This document shows, piece after piece, positions 1 through 12,600 of a DNA stretch of 64,000 bases; positions within the stretch are counted from its first letter, which is position 1; each line of letters opens with the position of its first letter. The translations under genes and the position numbers were made by a program. The notes beneath the pieces were generated by a model. That model saw only the letters and a program-made list of their open reading frames with translations. It did not search any database and was not told the DNA's origin. The stretch comes from Symsagittifera roscoffensis (taxonomy: Eukaryota > Xenacoelomorpha > Acoela > Convolutidae). The stretch covers positions 24,383,254 to 24,447,253 of the forward strand of contig NC_087065.1 of NCBI RefSeq assembly GCF_963678635.1, in the 5' to 3' direction.

Positions 1-945
1 ATCTTTAAATAGTTAATTGAAAGCGCTTTTTATGCCAACCATCTATTGATAGCATATCGATTCTTTCTGATTAACTTGAAAACTTGAAAATCAAGTTAAA
101 TAGTTTGTTGCTTTTCATCTCTTTACACTTGCGATAATTCATGACTTGCGGCAATCTGAGCAGAGAAAATAAATTTTTGCCGGTGGATTCAAATCATCAA
201 AGAAAAAAATTCTTGCTCAGATGCAAGACTTAGGCCAACCGATATAAGAAGAAAATTTCTATTAAAAAAATGTGTGTCGCTGTAGCAAATAATAAGTAGT
301 TTTTTAATCATATGCAAAAACTAAGGTTTGAATTTTTTCTCATGAGCTGCATTTTTTTTCTGCAGATTTGTTCCACTGTTAGATATGCACTTAAACAGGC
401 GCACTAAAATGTAAAATCACGGCGATAAATAACAGATTACGAATGATATTTTGAGGTGAAAATTCGTGACAGTAGAATAAGTTGCAAGTAATGTTTCATG
501 TGTGCTATACCACCCGTTCCTATTGTAATCGCAGAGGGGCAAGCGGGAGCTACTTACCAATGCCTTGTTTCACATTATCTGTTTACACTAGCGATCAGCA
601 AGTGTTCATTGAAAGTGTTCACTTATTGGATGGCACTTTTGCTAAAATCACGTCTGTTCTCTGCTTTATTTTTTGCTAATGTTTGTGATGTATTAAGCGT
701 GCTTAGCTGATTGGATAATGCATGAGACTCATAATCTTTAGGCTGCAAGATCGATTCCGAGACCTACCCGAGTTTTTACTAATTCGAGGTTTTTTCTATC
801 TTTTTTATTGCATTTTAAAGAGCTGCTTTTTGTCGTGTTCTCGCTAGTTAACGAAGTGTCGACCAATCGTTATTATTAGATTTATACAAACAACAATACC
901 ATTAAGCTAGAAAAAAGCGATCTAGGCTAGCTATTTATGTTACAG
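1..945. other. AT-rich non-coding stretch upstream of a terminal exon
   Basis: No open frame here looks like a conserved protein. The two overlapping 65-70 codon frames near 482-710 lie on shifted frames of the same DNA and show no motif. A tRNA-like patch with A-box-like and B-box-like words lies near 698-775 but does not fold as a tRNA. The stretch is probably the intron upstream of the exon that begins at 946. Confidence 0.5.
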
Positions 946-1095
946 GTGAAACGGGAAAAAGAGGGTAAGAAGGGGAAAAACAAGAGCAAAAAGCAGCTGA
1001 AACAGGTGGGAAATGCTATTAGTGAGTACAATGGATATGGCGATGATGAGCCTTTTGACGATCCTGTTGGCGATGAATTTGACGACTTCATTTAA
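946..1095 (+). CDS. 3' terminal exon of an unidentified protein (lysine-rich then acidic tail)
   Basis: A splice acceptor (tttatgttacag) ends at 945 and is followed by 49 open codons and a TAA stop at 1093-1095. The peptide starts with a strongly basic run (VKREKEGKKGKNKSKKQLK) and ends with an acidic aromatic tail containing DDEPFDDPVG and DEFDDFI. GC content and codon use differ from the surrounding AT-rich DNA, which supports coding. Upstream exons were not found in the window and probably lie to the left of position 1. The family is not recognised, so no function is proposed. The charge pattern suggests a flexible C-terminus, possibly a binding tail. Confidence 0.5.
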   Translation: MKREKEGKKGKNKSKKQLKQVGNAISEYNGYGDDEPFDDPVGDEFDDFI

Positions 1096-3340
1096 CTCAT
1101 TTCACTTTTGCGGCGACCCTAGTAAATTACCGATATGCTCCATAGGGTCAAAGTTGAAAGCTATTTAAGTCTTGAGTCAGCGCGTAATAAAATTTATGTA
1201 TTCATGCGTTGTTGCCGAGGCTTGAATAGGCAATAATCCTGAGTTATGTTTTACAGAAGAGCAAAAAATTGTCATCTAAGACGAGGTTTATGATTGAAGG
1301 CGCTACGATTATTAGGGTTTGGGATAATTTATGTCATATTACGTAATCAGTAAAATGTCAATTACAATTTTTTAATAAATGCTACACTGCTGTGCTGTTT
1401 GTTATGTTCGCTTTTCTAATGATGTACTTTTTTCAGAAATTTATTTGTGCCTAAATGAGGAAATATATTTTGGAGAATTAATTTTCTTTACCACTACACC
1501 TTGTTATTGAATTGTTTGCTTTACTGGTCGTCTGATCATAAAAAGTGCATATGCATGAAAAAGTTAAGATGCTCTTTGCGAAGCTAGTCGGTTGTTTTAT
1601 GGGTGGTTAGAGAATTTTATGGGTGGTTAGGGAAGCATGACCTTGTATTTGCCAGTCGTTGAGCTTTGTCGCAAATCCAGATATGGCAGGTAGATGTGAC
1701 AGATCCAGATATCAGTAAGTCAAGAGTATGCGTGGACTATAAAGTTTAGTGATCCAAAAGTTCGCCAATAGTGTAAGTTGGATTACTTCGCAAAATTGAG
1801 GGAAGGATCAAAAACACACTAACTATTTACGTTTGTTTCGACCCTTTATTTGATTTGAACACTAAGTGATTTAAACACAAAGAGTCTATTTGTAACCAAA
1901 AACCTGTGCAGCTTGTTGAGATATTTGCTTAAACATATTAATATGGCTGGTTTTTCATTCAGAATTTATTGATTTAATTTCTTTTATTTACTCCTCTTAT
2001 TTCTGCCTTTTTTCCTGGTATTAGTGGCCTTGTGGCGCTCCGGTACTGACGCTGCCCAGCAATCATATGATTGCTGGATCAAAACGCACGTGCGCGGCAA
2101 TTTGCGAGGTGATCCATTGCAAGAAAGTCATAGCTTATTGGGTGCTGGTTATATGCGCTCTTTTCAATTTAAATAATTAACCTTCGGGTTAGGCCTCCGG
2201 GTTGGTTGACTAAAAAATTAATATGTCTTGCGTCAAAGGTTTGCTTCAATTAGGCTACAATTTTTGGTCCAAGTTGGGATGCTAATCCCTATCACTGTTT
2301 AGGTGGCCCAAGGACAATGTTTTTTGACAATTAATGTTTTGGATTTTTTGAGTATAATTTTTTTGACGAAGTACGATGTTTTGACCTATAAATATAGCGT
2401 CTTTTTCACAATATGAAGTAAATTTTGAAACAGTTGGTTATTTTGTAGGCTTATTGTCGATGTTTTACTGGCTGAATCTCAGATCCTGGCGTTGAGAAAG
2501 TGGGAAAAGTGGTCTTTTTTCATTTCTTTTTTATTCCGTATTGATATCAGCGACTCAAAGTTTGCAAAGATCGACAGAAATGTGCAATTAATTCACACCC
2601 CACTTATTTCGGGGGTTTGTGGGTGCAATATTGCGAGAAATTGGCCACCCTCTCTCTAAAAATTTATAATTTTGGTACCGATTTAGGTCTCATTTTTTGC
2701 GCTCTGCCTATTTTTGAAAAAGCTGTACAGGTGAAACTTAGTATTTTTGGTTTTATTTTTGGATAAATTCAAAATCTCGAATGGAGAAGATATAATCAAT
2801 TGATGATTTTCTTTCTGGTTGTCATAAAATAATATAAGAAGAACTCTGAATTGACGCCTTGCCTCTTGGTCTTTTTAAGCCACCATATGTTTCTTTCTAG
2901 CTTGGCTCTACTGTAGATCTAAGTTGGTCTTATACGCAATCGAAGTAGAGTTGAACGCACGTACACAAATTCAAATACCATTTGATTTGCTCTATTGTGT
3001 AGTTTACTTGCTTTAAAAGGTGATTCAGCTATATTTAAAACTTTTAAAAATGCTGTTAAACGCACGTCTTGTGAGGAAATTAGAGTCGCATTCCCGTAAC
3101 GTTTCTGGAAACTTATGTAATATATATTTAATTCAGTAAACTACTAGCAAAGGTATTGCTTAAAACGTTTTCTATTAAAGACCATTGTATTTCCTGGGAA
3201 ACATCTGCCACGTATCTAACACTGTTGAAAAAGCACGTTATTGTAAGATTTATTTCAAGCCATACATAAGAAACGGCTACAAAAATCGTGTATTTGAATA
3301 TTTAAAACTATCAGTTGATTGAGCCATTAGTTTTGTTGAA
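1096..3340. other. Intergenic stretch, no gene seen
   Basis: This is AT-rich DNA between the terminal exon and the phospholipase gene. It contains a near-perfect short direct repeat around 1598-1632 (tttatgggtggttag twice). No coding exon, RNA gene or clear mobile element was recognised. Confidence 0.4.
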
Positions 3341-3611
3341 ATGTCCGGTGAGAAAGTGCTGGAGGGGGACATCAATGTCCTTGCTTTTGATGGCGGCGGC
3401 TCCAGGGGCTTAATGGAAGCCATTATTCTGGACAATGTCATGAACCTAGCATCTTCAATGTACTACAAGCCAGAAAAAGTACTACGTTATTTGAATGAAT
3501 ACAAAGAATACCAGGCAAAAAGGTCAATGTTTATCAAGGAGTGCATTGAGAAGGCTGATTGCACAAATGCTCAGTTGATTCATCCTACTGAAGTTTTCAA
3601 CTACATTGCAG
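3341..3611 (+). CDS. Patatin-like phospholipase exon 1
   Basis: The ATG at 3341 opens a frame with the DGGGSRG motif by codon 17, where the family has its first conserved block. The exon ends after a single G with donor GTAAAT at 3612. Everything the open frame adds past 3611 is intron read-through. Confidence 0.85.
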
Positions 3612-6600
3612 GTAAATTGTCGAATTTTTGCTCTGAAATTTTTTTTTATGGTTGAATTGCAACAAGCTGACGTTAAACTCTGATAAAACTACTCTAATTA
3701 GTTTTGATAAGAGTAAAAGTGCTTCTTACCTCAATATAATACTAAATAACACTGTTCATAATTCTGGAGTAGTTTGCAAATACTAACTTATCATTTCACA
3801 ATCTTATACAAAAAATAAAAGCAAAATTGGATATACATTGCGGAATTATTTCCAACTTGAGACATTTTAATCGGAAATAGTTCAAACGTCAATTCATTAA
3901 TGCAATATGGCTTTTTGGTTTGCGGTTGTAAAAATTATAACATTTAACCAAATTTTAATGATGCTGGCAAAATTCTTCGAATGATTTACATCACAAGAAA
4001 ATTTGAGAGCATTACTCGAACATTTATCGACAATAATTTGCTTGCTGTTCATGAGCTCTACGTGTATATTTTACTAATTTTTTGGTCATTCTCTATAATG
4101 ACACCCGACATCTTTTTTGAACTCCATTTTTTAATTAAAACTTAAGTTCCTAATACAAGAAAATAGAGTTTTTGTACATATGATCACCTATTCTGTAAAA
4201 ATAATCACGACGTTTTGTTTTCATAAGTTTAAGGATAATTACATTCTTGACAATAGTGATTTTGCGCATAATAGTGATCTAGTAGTACAGAATATTGATC
4301 TTATAGTGATCTAGAATATTTCATTAAATTTTTCCCCTCAAAAGACCAAAACTGAAATCCTTGATTAATAGCTATCAGAAGCTGTTTTGAGTTCGCGAAT
4401 CTATCCTGGAAATATGCCACCTAGTTCTTCTTAGTTTTCGAGAAATAGTACTTTTTATGAAATTTGAGTGATTTTTCAAAGACTTCGAAAAATTTTGTAA
4501 AAACGTTGTTTTATTTTTTTTGTTTTAAGGGTCTAAAACATAAGCCTAAATTCACGGCGAGACGATTACCTAGTGCAGCCTCAGGCTAACCTTGACATAG
4601 TGTGAAATAAAGGAAATATCTTTAACATAAGTAATTAAATAAATTTGCAGTTTTTTGGCATTTTTGGAAAATTTTGACGATAAAAATTGCGTTTTTTCTG
4701 CGCGTTCCCCCTTCAAAATTAGTACACATTGGCGTTAAAGGCGCCTTTAGAAAATTTTTAGGGTTGGTCGGCCTAAAATGTATTTCATAAAATAATACAA
4801 AAGGGGACCCCGTCCGACCAAACTTCGCCCCCCTAAATGCGCCCCTGCCCATGCGGGTTCTTTTGTTATTTGTTGTACGATCCAAAAATGCCAAATGGTT
4901 ACTTTAGGTTTAGTTTTTAATGAAAACCCATATTTTCTTTTGCCGGAAGTGATTTCAATCCACCATATCCCTCCATGATGATCCATTTTAAAAAATACGG
5001 CATGATAAAATTTGAATCATATGACAGAAAAGAGTATTGCAACTGGGAATCGTTTGACAGAAAAGGGTATGCAACCTGGAATAAACCGGGAACTGTATGC
5101 ATACCCGTTTTTATCAAATTTTGGTTGAAATTTTTTTTGCGCTGAAGTTGAAGTTTTTGGCTTTTATTAGATAGGCTGATTCAACTCATCTTGCGTCGTT
5201 TGAAGGGAAATTTCATACAGTAATAATAGGATTTCATGCTCAAATAGATTTTGGTTGAAATTCATATAGCTCAAGTTTGCAAGGCATCAATTTTTCAGCT
5301 CTTTCGGTTTGTTCTTTTTTTTCAACTGAAATAAGTGGGACCAATCATATAAACTAGTTTTGCCAAGAGACCAAATAAGTAATCTATTATCCATTCAGTT
5401 TCTTGATGTGTTTCATTCAACTTTAAAATTGGTTACGAAGAAAAATGGAATATTGAATTTGAATAGTTCGGGAAAGAGAATCAGGCTTATTTGTGTTTAT
5501 GATAACACCTGGCTGTTATCGAGACAGCACCCATTTCCAAGAAACTGGATGCGGTTTTTTGTAATAGGACAATCAGAAAAAAAAAAGAGTTTTAGTTTGT
5601 TTTTGTTAGAAAAATGCCTTTATTTGGATCGTTTGGTTTCATGTGAATTTTTTTTTTTGAAATTTTGATCATTTGGCTCGTGAGATCAAGTCTTGATTGT
5701 TAAGAGCGAGTTTTGATCCAAAAAAAAAGTTTATATATGTTATTTTGAATTGGAAGTCTGGACGCTCTTGACATACTGTTTAAAATTGCTTATATCTGGG
5801 ATCCGCGTATTGAACTCCGGCTTTTTCTCTGAATTCCCAATTAGATTCTCTCAAACAGCTTGCAAAAGCACCAAAGACTGTTCTCTCAAACAGCTTGCAA
5901 AAGCACTACTTTGCTAACATTTTTAAGCCGCATTTATAAAACAGAAATATTTATAAAACAGTCCAATAATCATTAATGGTGGTTTCAGGGTTGTTGAAAG
6001 TTTTCATTTAAAAAAGTTGTTTTTTTTCGGAGCGCGCCACCTCAAAATTAACCTAATTTTTATTTTTTTTTAAATAGTGATTTTTTATTTTTTTAAATAG
6101 TGAGAGGGAGAAACATGGTTAATAGCTCTGAAAGTTAAGTAATTATAGGTTAAATCATATGCAAAATTCGCAAATTAATTAGAAAGAAAGTTCAATTTGA
6201 AAATTAAGCACAACAGAAAAGAAAAGACGTAGTGTTTTTTCGACCCAGAACTTTCTTATAATCCGATTTAGGGCTTTTAACTGTGATACTGCGAGTTTGT
6301 GGAGCTTCAGTAATTAATGGTTTTTGTTACCGAATGCTTAATGGACTGATAATGTATGTAAAGTACGTGTTGCTTGTTTGTTTTCAGGAACTAGTACTGG
6401 ATCCCTGATTGCCTTTGCGTTGGTCGGAGGGAAGAAGTCAAACTATGAAAATGAAGAAAGATGCCCAATGTCAGTGAGCGAGGTAATCGAAATGTATAAA
6501 GCGCTCCTTCCAAACGTCTTCCAGGCTCATGAAGCACCTAACAAGCGCAGAAAACGAGACTGGGCATTGAAGAAATTGAATGAGGTCGTCTCATTCGGTA

Positions 6601-9600
6601 TTCCATTGTATCCCTACTCCATTGAAAGTATTGCCGAGGAACTCGCAAAACAATTTGATTTTTCAACTACTGATCAAATTGAGAGCAATGGGTGCATTGC
6701 AGGGGCGGTAACATTGGAATTGAATCAAGACACTGATACACCAGATGTCCTGAAAATACTTGACTCTTACTCAACACCTAAACAAGTTGTGTATGAAGTT
6801 TTAGCTGCCTCGTGTGACGCGCCGGTGTGTTTCAATTTCCCACGTCAAATTGACGGCAAAAATCACATTGATGGTGGATTAGGAGGTAGGAACAGCACTC
6901 TGTAACGCCAATTTTCATACAATAAAGGGTTTTTCCATATTTTTACGCAATCCGTCTAACGCCTGTGTTATTGAACAACTTGAACTACCACTTAACAAAC
7001 TAGTATTCTGATTTGAAAAGCTTGGATTTCAAGGAGTTTCTCGTTCTGTTAGGAGCAATTTTGGATGAAAGATTTTGAAATGCTGGAAAAATAGAGGTTT
7101 ATTTATTTGCAAATTGCATCAAATCGGAATAATGACTTTTTTCGGTTTAACAATTTGCCAGCCATTTGAAAGATTAGTAAATAATGAACTCATTCAGACT
7201 TCTAAGCTTCTCTAACGCACTTGGTTTAGAGATAAAAATTGAGACTGGGACGTCTAATGTCGTTGGTTCGAATCTTACCACGACCTGTTTTTCAAACTGA
7301 AAAAAAGAACGTTTGAGCTTGTTTGTCTGCTTATGTTTCGTCAGCTTAATTGCCACATCACGGAGTTTTTTTTTGTGCTCTAAATAATTTTCATAGTAAT
7401 TGAAAATATTTTGGATTGACTCCTGTAAATTGTTAATTTTTTAAATCTGATTTTTTGCTTGTTATTTCCTTTTTTCCGCTATAAGTTTATTTAGCCTCAA
7501 ATGTATCGATATCATCTCAGCCACCTGAATTTGTGTCATTTGAAAGAATTTTGATCCTTTTTGGTGCTTTCGGAGGGGAAGCGTTAAATTTTAGAATTTG
7601 AGAACTTTCAAAAATTTTTCATGACAACAATTTTTTTTCGACTCAACGGGAATTCTCAGTTTTTTTTGGCCTAAATACCGCTCGATAAATATTTTGAACA
7701 CTCGGCGGCGACAGTGTTTCTGAAATTGTTTTTCTCATTAATGATCATTTTAGGCAAAACATTGAAATAATTGTAATTATGGATTTTTGAAATATTTTTA
7801 CGCTTGCGAATAGCAAGCGTTATCAAATCAAAATATAGACTTTTTCGGGTTGACAACTAGTTTAACTACATCAATGAAATCACTTGCTGCTATGTTGATA
7901 TGCTGCTGACATGCTAATTTTCTTGAAAATTCGTTTGAAAAAGCAAGGGTAATGCAATCGGGTACTGCAATCTAGACTTTTTTCCCGTAAACTTGGTCAA
8001 CAGAATGACTTCCAATTTCGAGAGCTCCATTTTCAGCATGTTGCACTGTGAAATACGGCATTCGTCTCTCTATTGCAAATCGCAGCAAATCTGTTTTGAG
8101 CACGTGAACTTTTTAAATATCCGTCCTATTCGAAATTTGCTTATAAGGTTGGTTGTAGTTTTACAAACTCTTGTTTTTATTTCGTTTTTTAAAATTTATT
8201 TCTCGATTAATTTGGCTTGGGCTGATGTTATTGTGGCTTATTGGCTTCAATTTGCGTCGTTCCGTAAGAAAAAAAATGTGTATGTGTGTGCGTAATGAAG
8301 TTGATGGGCTTTTTATCAGTTTTGAGTCTTGTTTTTTTAAATAATTTTTATGTTTCTTTTTTCTCCTTTTCTCGGTATAATCCTTTTAGTCTATCTTTTC
8401 TGGGCTATTTGGCCCCATTTTTTTGTCGTTTAATGAGTGGAAAACATTGTGTGTGTATGTATTTTGAAGGGTATGGGGTTTTGACAACATTTATTAATTT
8501 TCAAGTTTTTTAAATTTTCGGCCTCAAGGGGTTTCTCTCAGGTACTCTCGGTTTGTTTACAGCTTGGTTAGCTTCTCTTATGATCCTTTTTCTACTTTAT
8601 ATTGTATTAGTGTAAGTTTGTGATACTTCTTTTAAAATTCGTTTTGGTATATATCGGCATTTCTGATTTTTGTTTAATTTGTGACTGTTTTCTGGTGTAT
8701 CGCAAGTAGTGCGAAGCTCGGCTTCGCCTCTTTGTTCAAATTGGTTAACAAAAAAGTCAAATTTAATCTTTCGGCCGGGGCATTTCATGTAAAGGTAAAA
8801 CACGAGCTTTAGACGATAAAGGTCTGATGTTTTAATCCGGGCTGGAACCTCTTTTTTTAATTTGGAATTTTCTGTTTTTTGTCGGCATAGATCTCGTATC
8901 AAGAACTCACTCTTTTTCTAGATTTGGTTTTTTTATCTTTCTGAACACCACTAGTGGAAGTACCTGAGTAAAAAAAAAACGAGGACATAGCTGCAATTTT
9001 TTTTAAAAATATTTGCTTTGTTCTGTGTGCACGGAGTTTTAGCAGATACGGGTGTTTCAATTTTTAAAACCATTGAAGTAAAGCGCTTTTTATCGATTGC
9101 TCAAAACCAGCTAAACAAGGATAAATAAATTAATTTTGAAAAAAAATTTTTTTTCAGTTTTCTTGTTCTTTTTTTTTGTTGTTGGAGTTTATCTTTGATG
9201 ATTCTGAAGAGCATGCTGTTCTAATCCTGTTGTATCCGAAGTGGTGCGAAGTTCAGTTTTGCATCTGTGTCAGTTTGTTTTTGGCTTTGTGGCTTTTCTC
9301 TTTCTTAAAAAATTGAGAGGTTAAAAGGGAGCAATGCTTTGGAAATTCCAGGCATTCGACTTCATTGCACAGGTGTGCAGTGGAGCTTATAAGAATTGAT
9401 CCATTGATAACACGGAGGGCTTGATTTTAGGTGATCTGCGGGTGACTAATAGAAGTTTTGCTGGCGGCGTGTGGTGACAGATCACTTGCAATGGGAGGCA
9501 AAGCATGGGGTTGGATCTAAAGTAATCCTTTGAGTTTTATGGGGGGAGAGGCTCGTTTTTAAAAAGACAGTAGGAGTTTTGTTGAAATCTTTGTTTTATC

Positions 9601-12600
9601 ACAAAAGCAGGGTAACTTATCCTTAAGAGGACACAAATGCTAACTGGAGGTGAAAAAATCAAAAAAAAGTCGGTGCATTTAATCATATAATGAGCACGCA
9701 GCTGCCTCAACGTCGGGGCGAAGGGGTGGAAATCATCAGCGTATGAGGTGAGGTGAACGTTTTTTGGTGGCGGAGGGGCGTCGTGGAGCTGAAATCTAAA
9801 AAGAAATGGTGATAAAAACAAAGCACTGGTGAACAACACAGTGAACAACTCTGTGCGGGGATACTTGCTTACAAAAAATGGTGGTGGCTTTTCGACCACA
9901 ATAAGTAGTTGCTTAGCAAGCGAACTATACCTCTCGGCAGCTGCGTGTCTTGAATGTGTTCCACTAGTATCACACCATATCAAATCCTTTGGAAAGGTCA
10001 AGTGTGGCGAGAACAGTACGTAAGGGAGAGCGGTTTTGGTTAAAGCCATCACTAATAAAGAATTCTAGTGCGGTTGTGGTGGAGTGAAGTGGGCGGAACA
10101 CGTGTTGGTGTGTGGCATTTGAGAGATGCTTTGTTGAAATGGGATGAATGAGCCTCTCCAAAATTTTGACTGCGCGCACCGTAGTTAATTAGACCTGTAC
10201 GATGTAGAAATTTTAGTCTTCTTCAAGTTTGGGCAGGGCGATAACTTTGCTTTTGAAGTTTTTCCACATTTGGGCGATAATGCTGTCAGACAGGAAAAGG
10301 TTATTTAAGTAAGTCAAGTAATCAAGTGCAAGAGGTCCGAGGTGTTTGAGGTGGAAATTACAAAGGCGGAGACCATCCGGAGCGAGTGCTCGTGAGGGTT
10401 TGCTATCCGCAATGGCTTGTTTAGTTTGTTGAGGGAAGAAAATTGGACTATCAGACAGAGAAAGTTTGCGTTTTGCTAGCCTGAATAATTTGTCGGAGAC
10501 ATAGTTCCTAGCATTTTTAATTGCTTATTAAACGCTTTTGCTATATCAGTGTTTGAGCTTATAGTTCTAGAGCTAAATGTAATGGGGTACCTACCTACCA
10601 CAGGGCTTGATCCGTTTAGGGAGTGTGCCATTCTCCAGAAAATTCTGGCACCAGTGCGATAAATTTAGGTCTGGAGAAATTTACGCTGTTTAATTATCTT
10701 GTCTTTTGCTGTCTGAATTATGAGTTGCGAGTTAATTTAGGAAGATGTGCAACGAGAGCAGCAAGAGAAGTGGACTCCAGAGAAAGAGAAAGTAGTTGCG
10801 GTGATGCCCAGCGGGGATGTAGTGGCGTGTTGTCCTGAGCACCAGATCCCGTAATATGTTATCGCCCGCCGCAATTGAAGAGGGAATCCCGCTGCGAGGA
10901 AACCCGCCTCTTTCTCCCTGGTAAATTGGTGCCAATCAGCTTCAAGAAATTTATGTATGTTTTTTCCTGAGAAAAAGGTATGTCGTTATCGAGAGGTAGT
11001 TCGATAAATAATGGGAGGTGGTCGGAGCCTAGGGATTTGATTGGGGTCCAGGATGCAGTAAGTAAAAAAAATAACGATTGGGAAATCAGCAGAGGAAGGT
11101 TGTGGATCAGAATTAAAAGGTACTTTTGTTTGGGTGTTGTCCTTTAATGGCGCAAAAGTGGATTCCGTAATTTCATTGGAAAGTACTTGACCACGTTTAT
11201 CTTCGACATAAGAATTCCAAAGGGAAGATTAGGCGTTGGTGTCTCCCAGTACCAGTCCATCAGCAGGAACTAGGAGTTCAGTATGGGATGGGGTATAAGT
11301 GCGAGGACAACTAGATCTGGAGGGTATGTAGAAGTCACTGATACGAAGTTTCGACAAGCTGGCTAACAAAAATACACATAGCCTCTAGCGTACCGTAGGT
11401 ATTCAAAGTAAGTTTTTCGTACTGTATAGATTCATGGATAGCAATGAGGAGGCCACCACCCTCTTTGTTTCTGTCTTTACAGATGAGTGAGTATGAAGGA
11501 CCTTGGGAGAGGTTACCACTTTCCTGGAAGCGAGCAATTTTGAAACTTGTTTTCCTGGAAGCGAGCAATATGTATTTGATTCTGGGCTCGGAAAGCTGCG
11601 ATTTTGGAAACTTTCCCAAATATTCCATTACAGTTGAATTGTAGCAGTATTCTGAGGGTTCCTCTAGTCAGTTGGGTGTCGTTTACGGAAACGGTCGAGG
11701 AGTTAATGGGATTAGTCAGTGGTGGGTTCTGGGAGCGAGTAGGGTGGGCCGGTATAGGCAACAGATTCGATGTTATGTGATTGGGGAAAATTGTTACCGG
11801 GAGAATTGGTTCCGGGTAGACGTAAAACTTACGTAGAAGTGCAGAGGGTGCAGTAAAAATCGCGGTTATGATCTTTTCAAATTTTAAAGCCGCTGAATTT
11901 AAAATCTCTGCAGCCACATGTGACACCAGACATTTTTTTGGTTACGGTGTATGTTTTGGTTGTACGGGGAACAACTGTAGGGACCAGGGTTTGGATAAAT
12001 ACCCGAGCGAAGGAGTAAGTTGAGTATTTGCAGACGGAGCAGCCTGACCGGCTTCAGACGCTCCGTAACCGAAAAACCGGAGGCTTCTGAGCTCAACTCG
12101 ACCCATGGGAGGGGGTGTGACGCCATTTGCAACCTCGCGAGCCAGGCAGTCGAGTCCACCATTTAAAGGATGCGTCGTTTGGATCCTCCTGTTCTCTATC
12201 TGCTAGCATGTAATGATGTTTGTGATATCACAAGTGGTGAGAAGCTCCGCTTCGCATCTGTGTCTCACAATTCAGCTTCTCATGAACTGGATCAGCTCAC
12301 TCGTTTAAAGCTTTTAGTGTTTCAAGAAAAAGTTTCTTTTTTGTCCATGTTCTTTCATTTTAGTTCCCAAAGTGCACTTGCAAACGCTTGCTTGTTATGT
12401 TAGAAATCTACTTTTCCCAAGCTAATTTGATTAAAATACTAATCAACCATTAAGCACTTTTGCTGCTTAGCTTTTAAGTTTTATCTGCTTTTTAAGGTTA
12501 CCAGACAGCAAAGCGCTTTGGCGTAATTATGAAGAAATTTGACTCTGCTTGTGGTCGGTTCGAAACTTATTTTTGCCAGCGAGCTTGGCATAGTTGTGTA

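Noticed and set aside
698-775. tRNA-Met-like sequence (A-box-like, CAT in a loop, B-box-like)
   Set aside because: The anticodon stem has only three or four pairs, the T stem does not pair and the acceptor ends do not match. At most a tRNA-derived repeat.
3341-3655. 104-codon frame as a complete small protein
   Set aside because: It is exon 1 plus read-through into the intron past the donor at 3612; the patatin motifs need exons 2 and 3.
7993-8513. Open frames of 75-100 codons with hydrophobic stretches
   Set aside because: T-rich DNA gives Phe/Leu/Ile-rich frames by chance; no homology or splice context.
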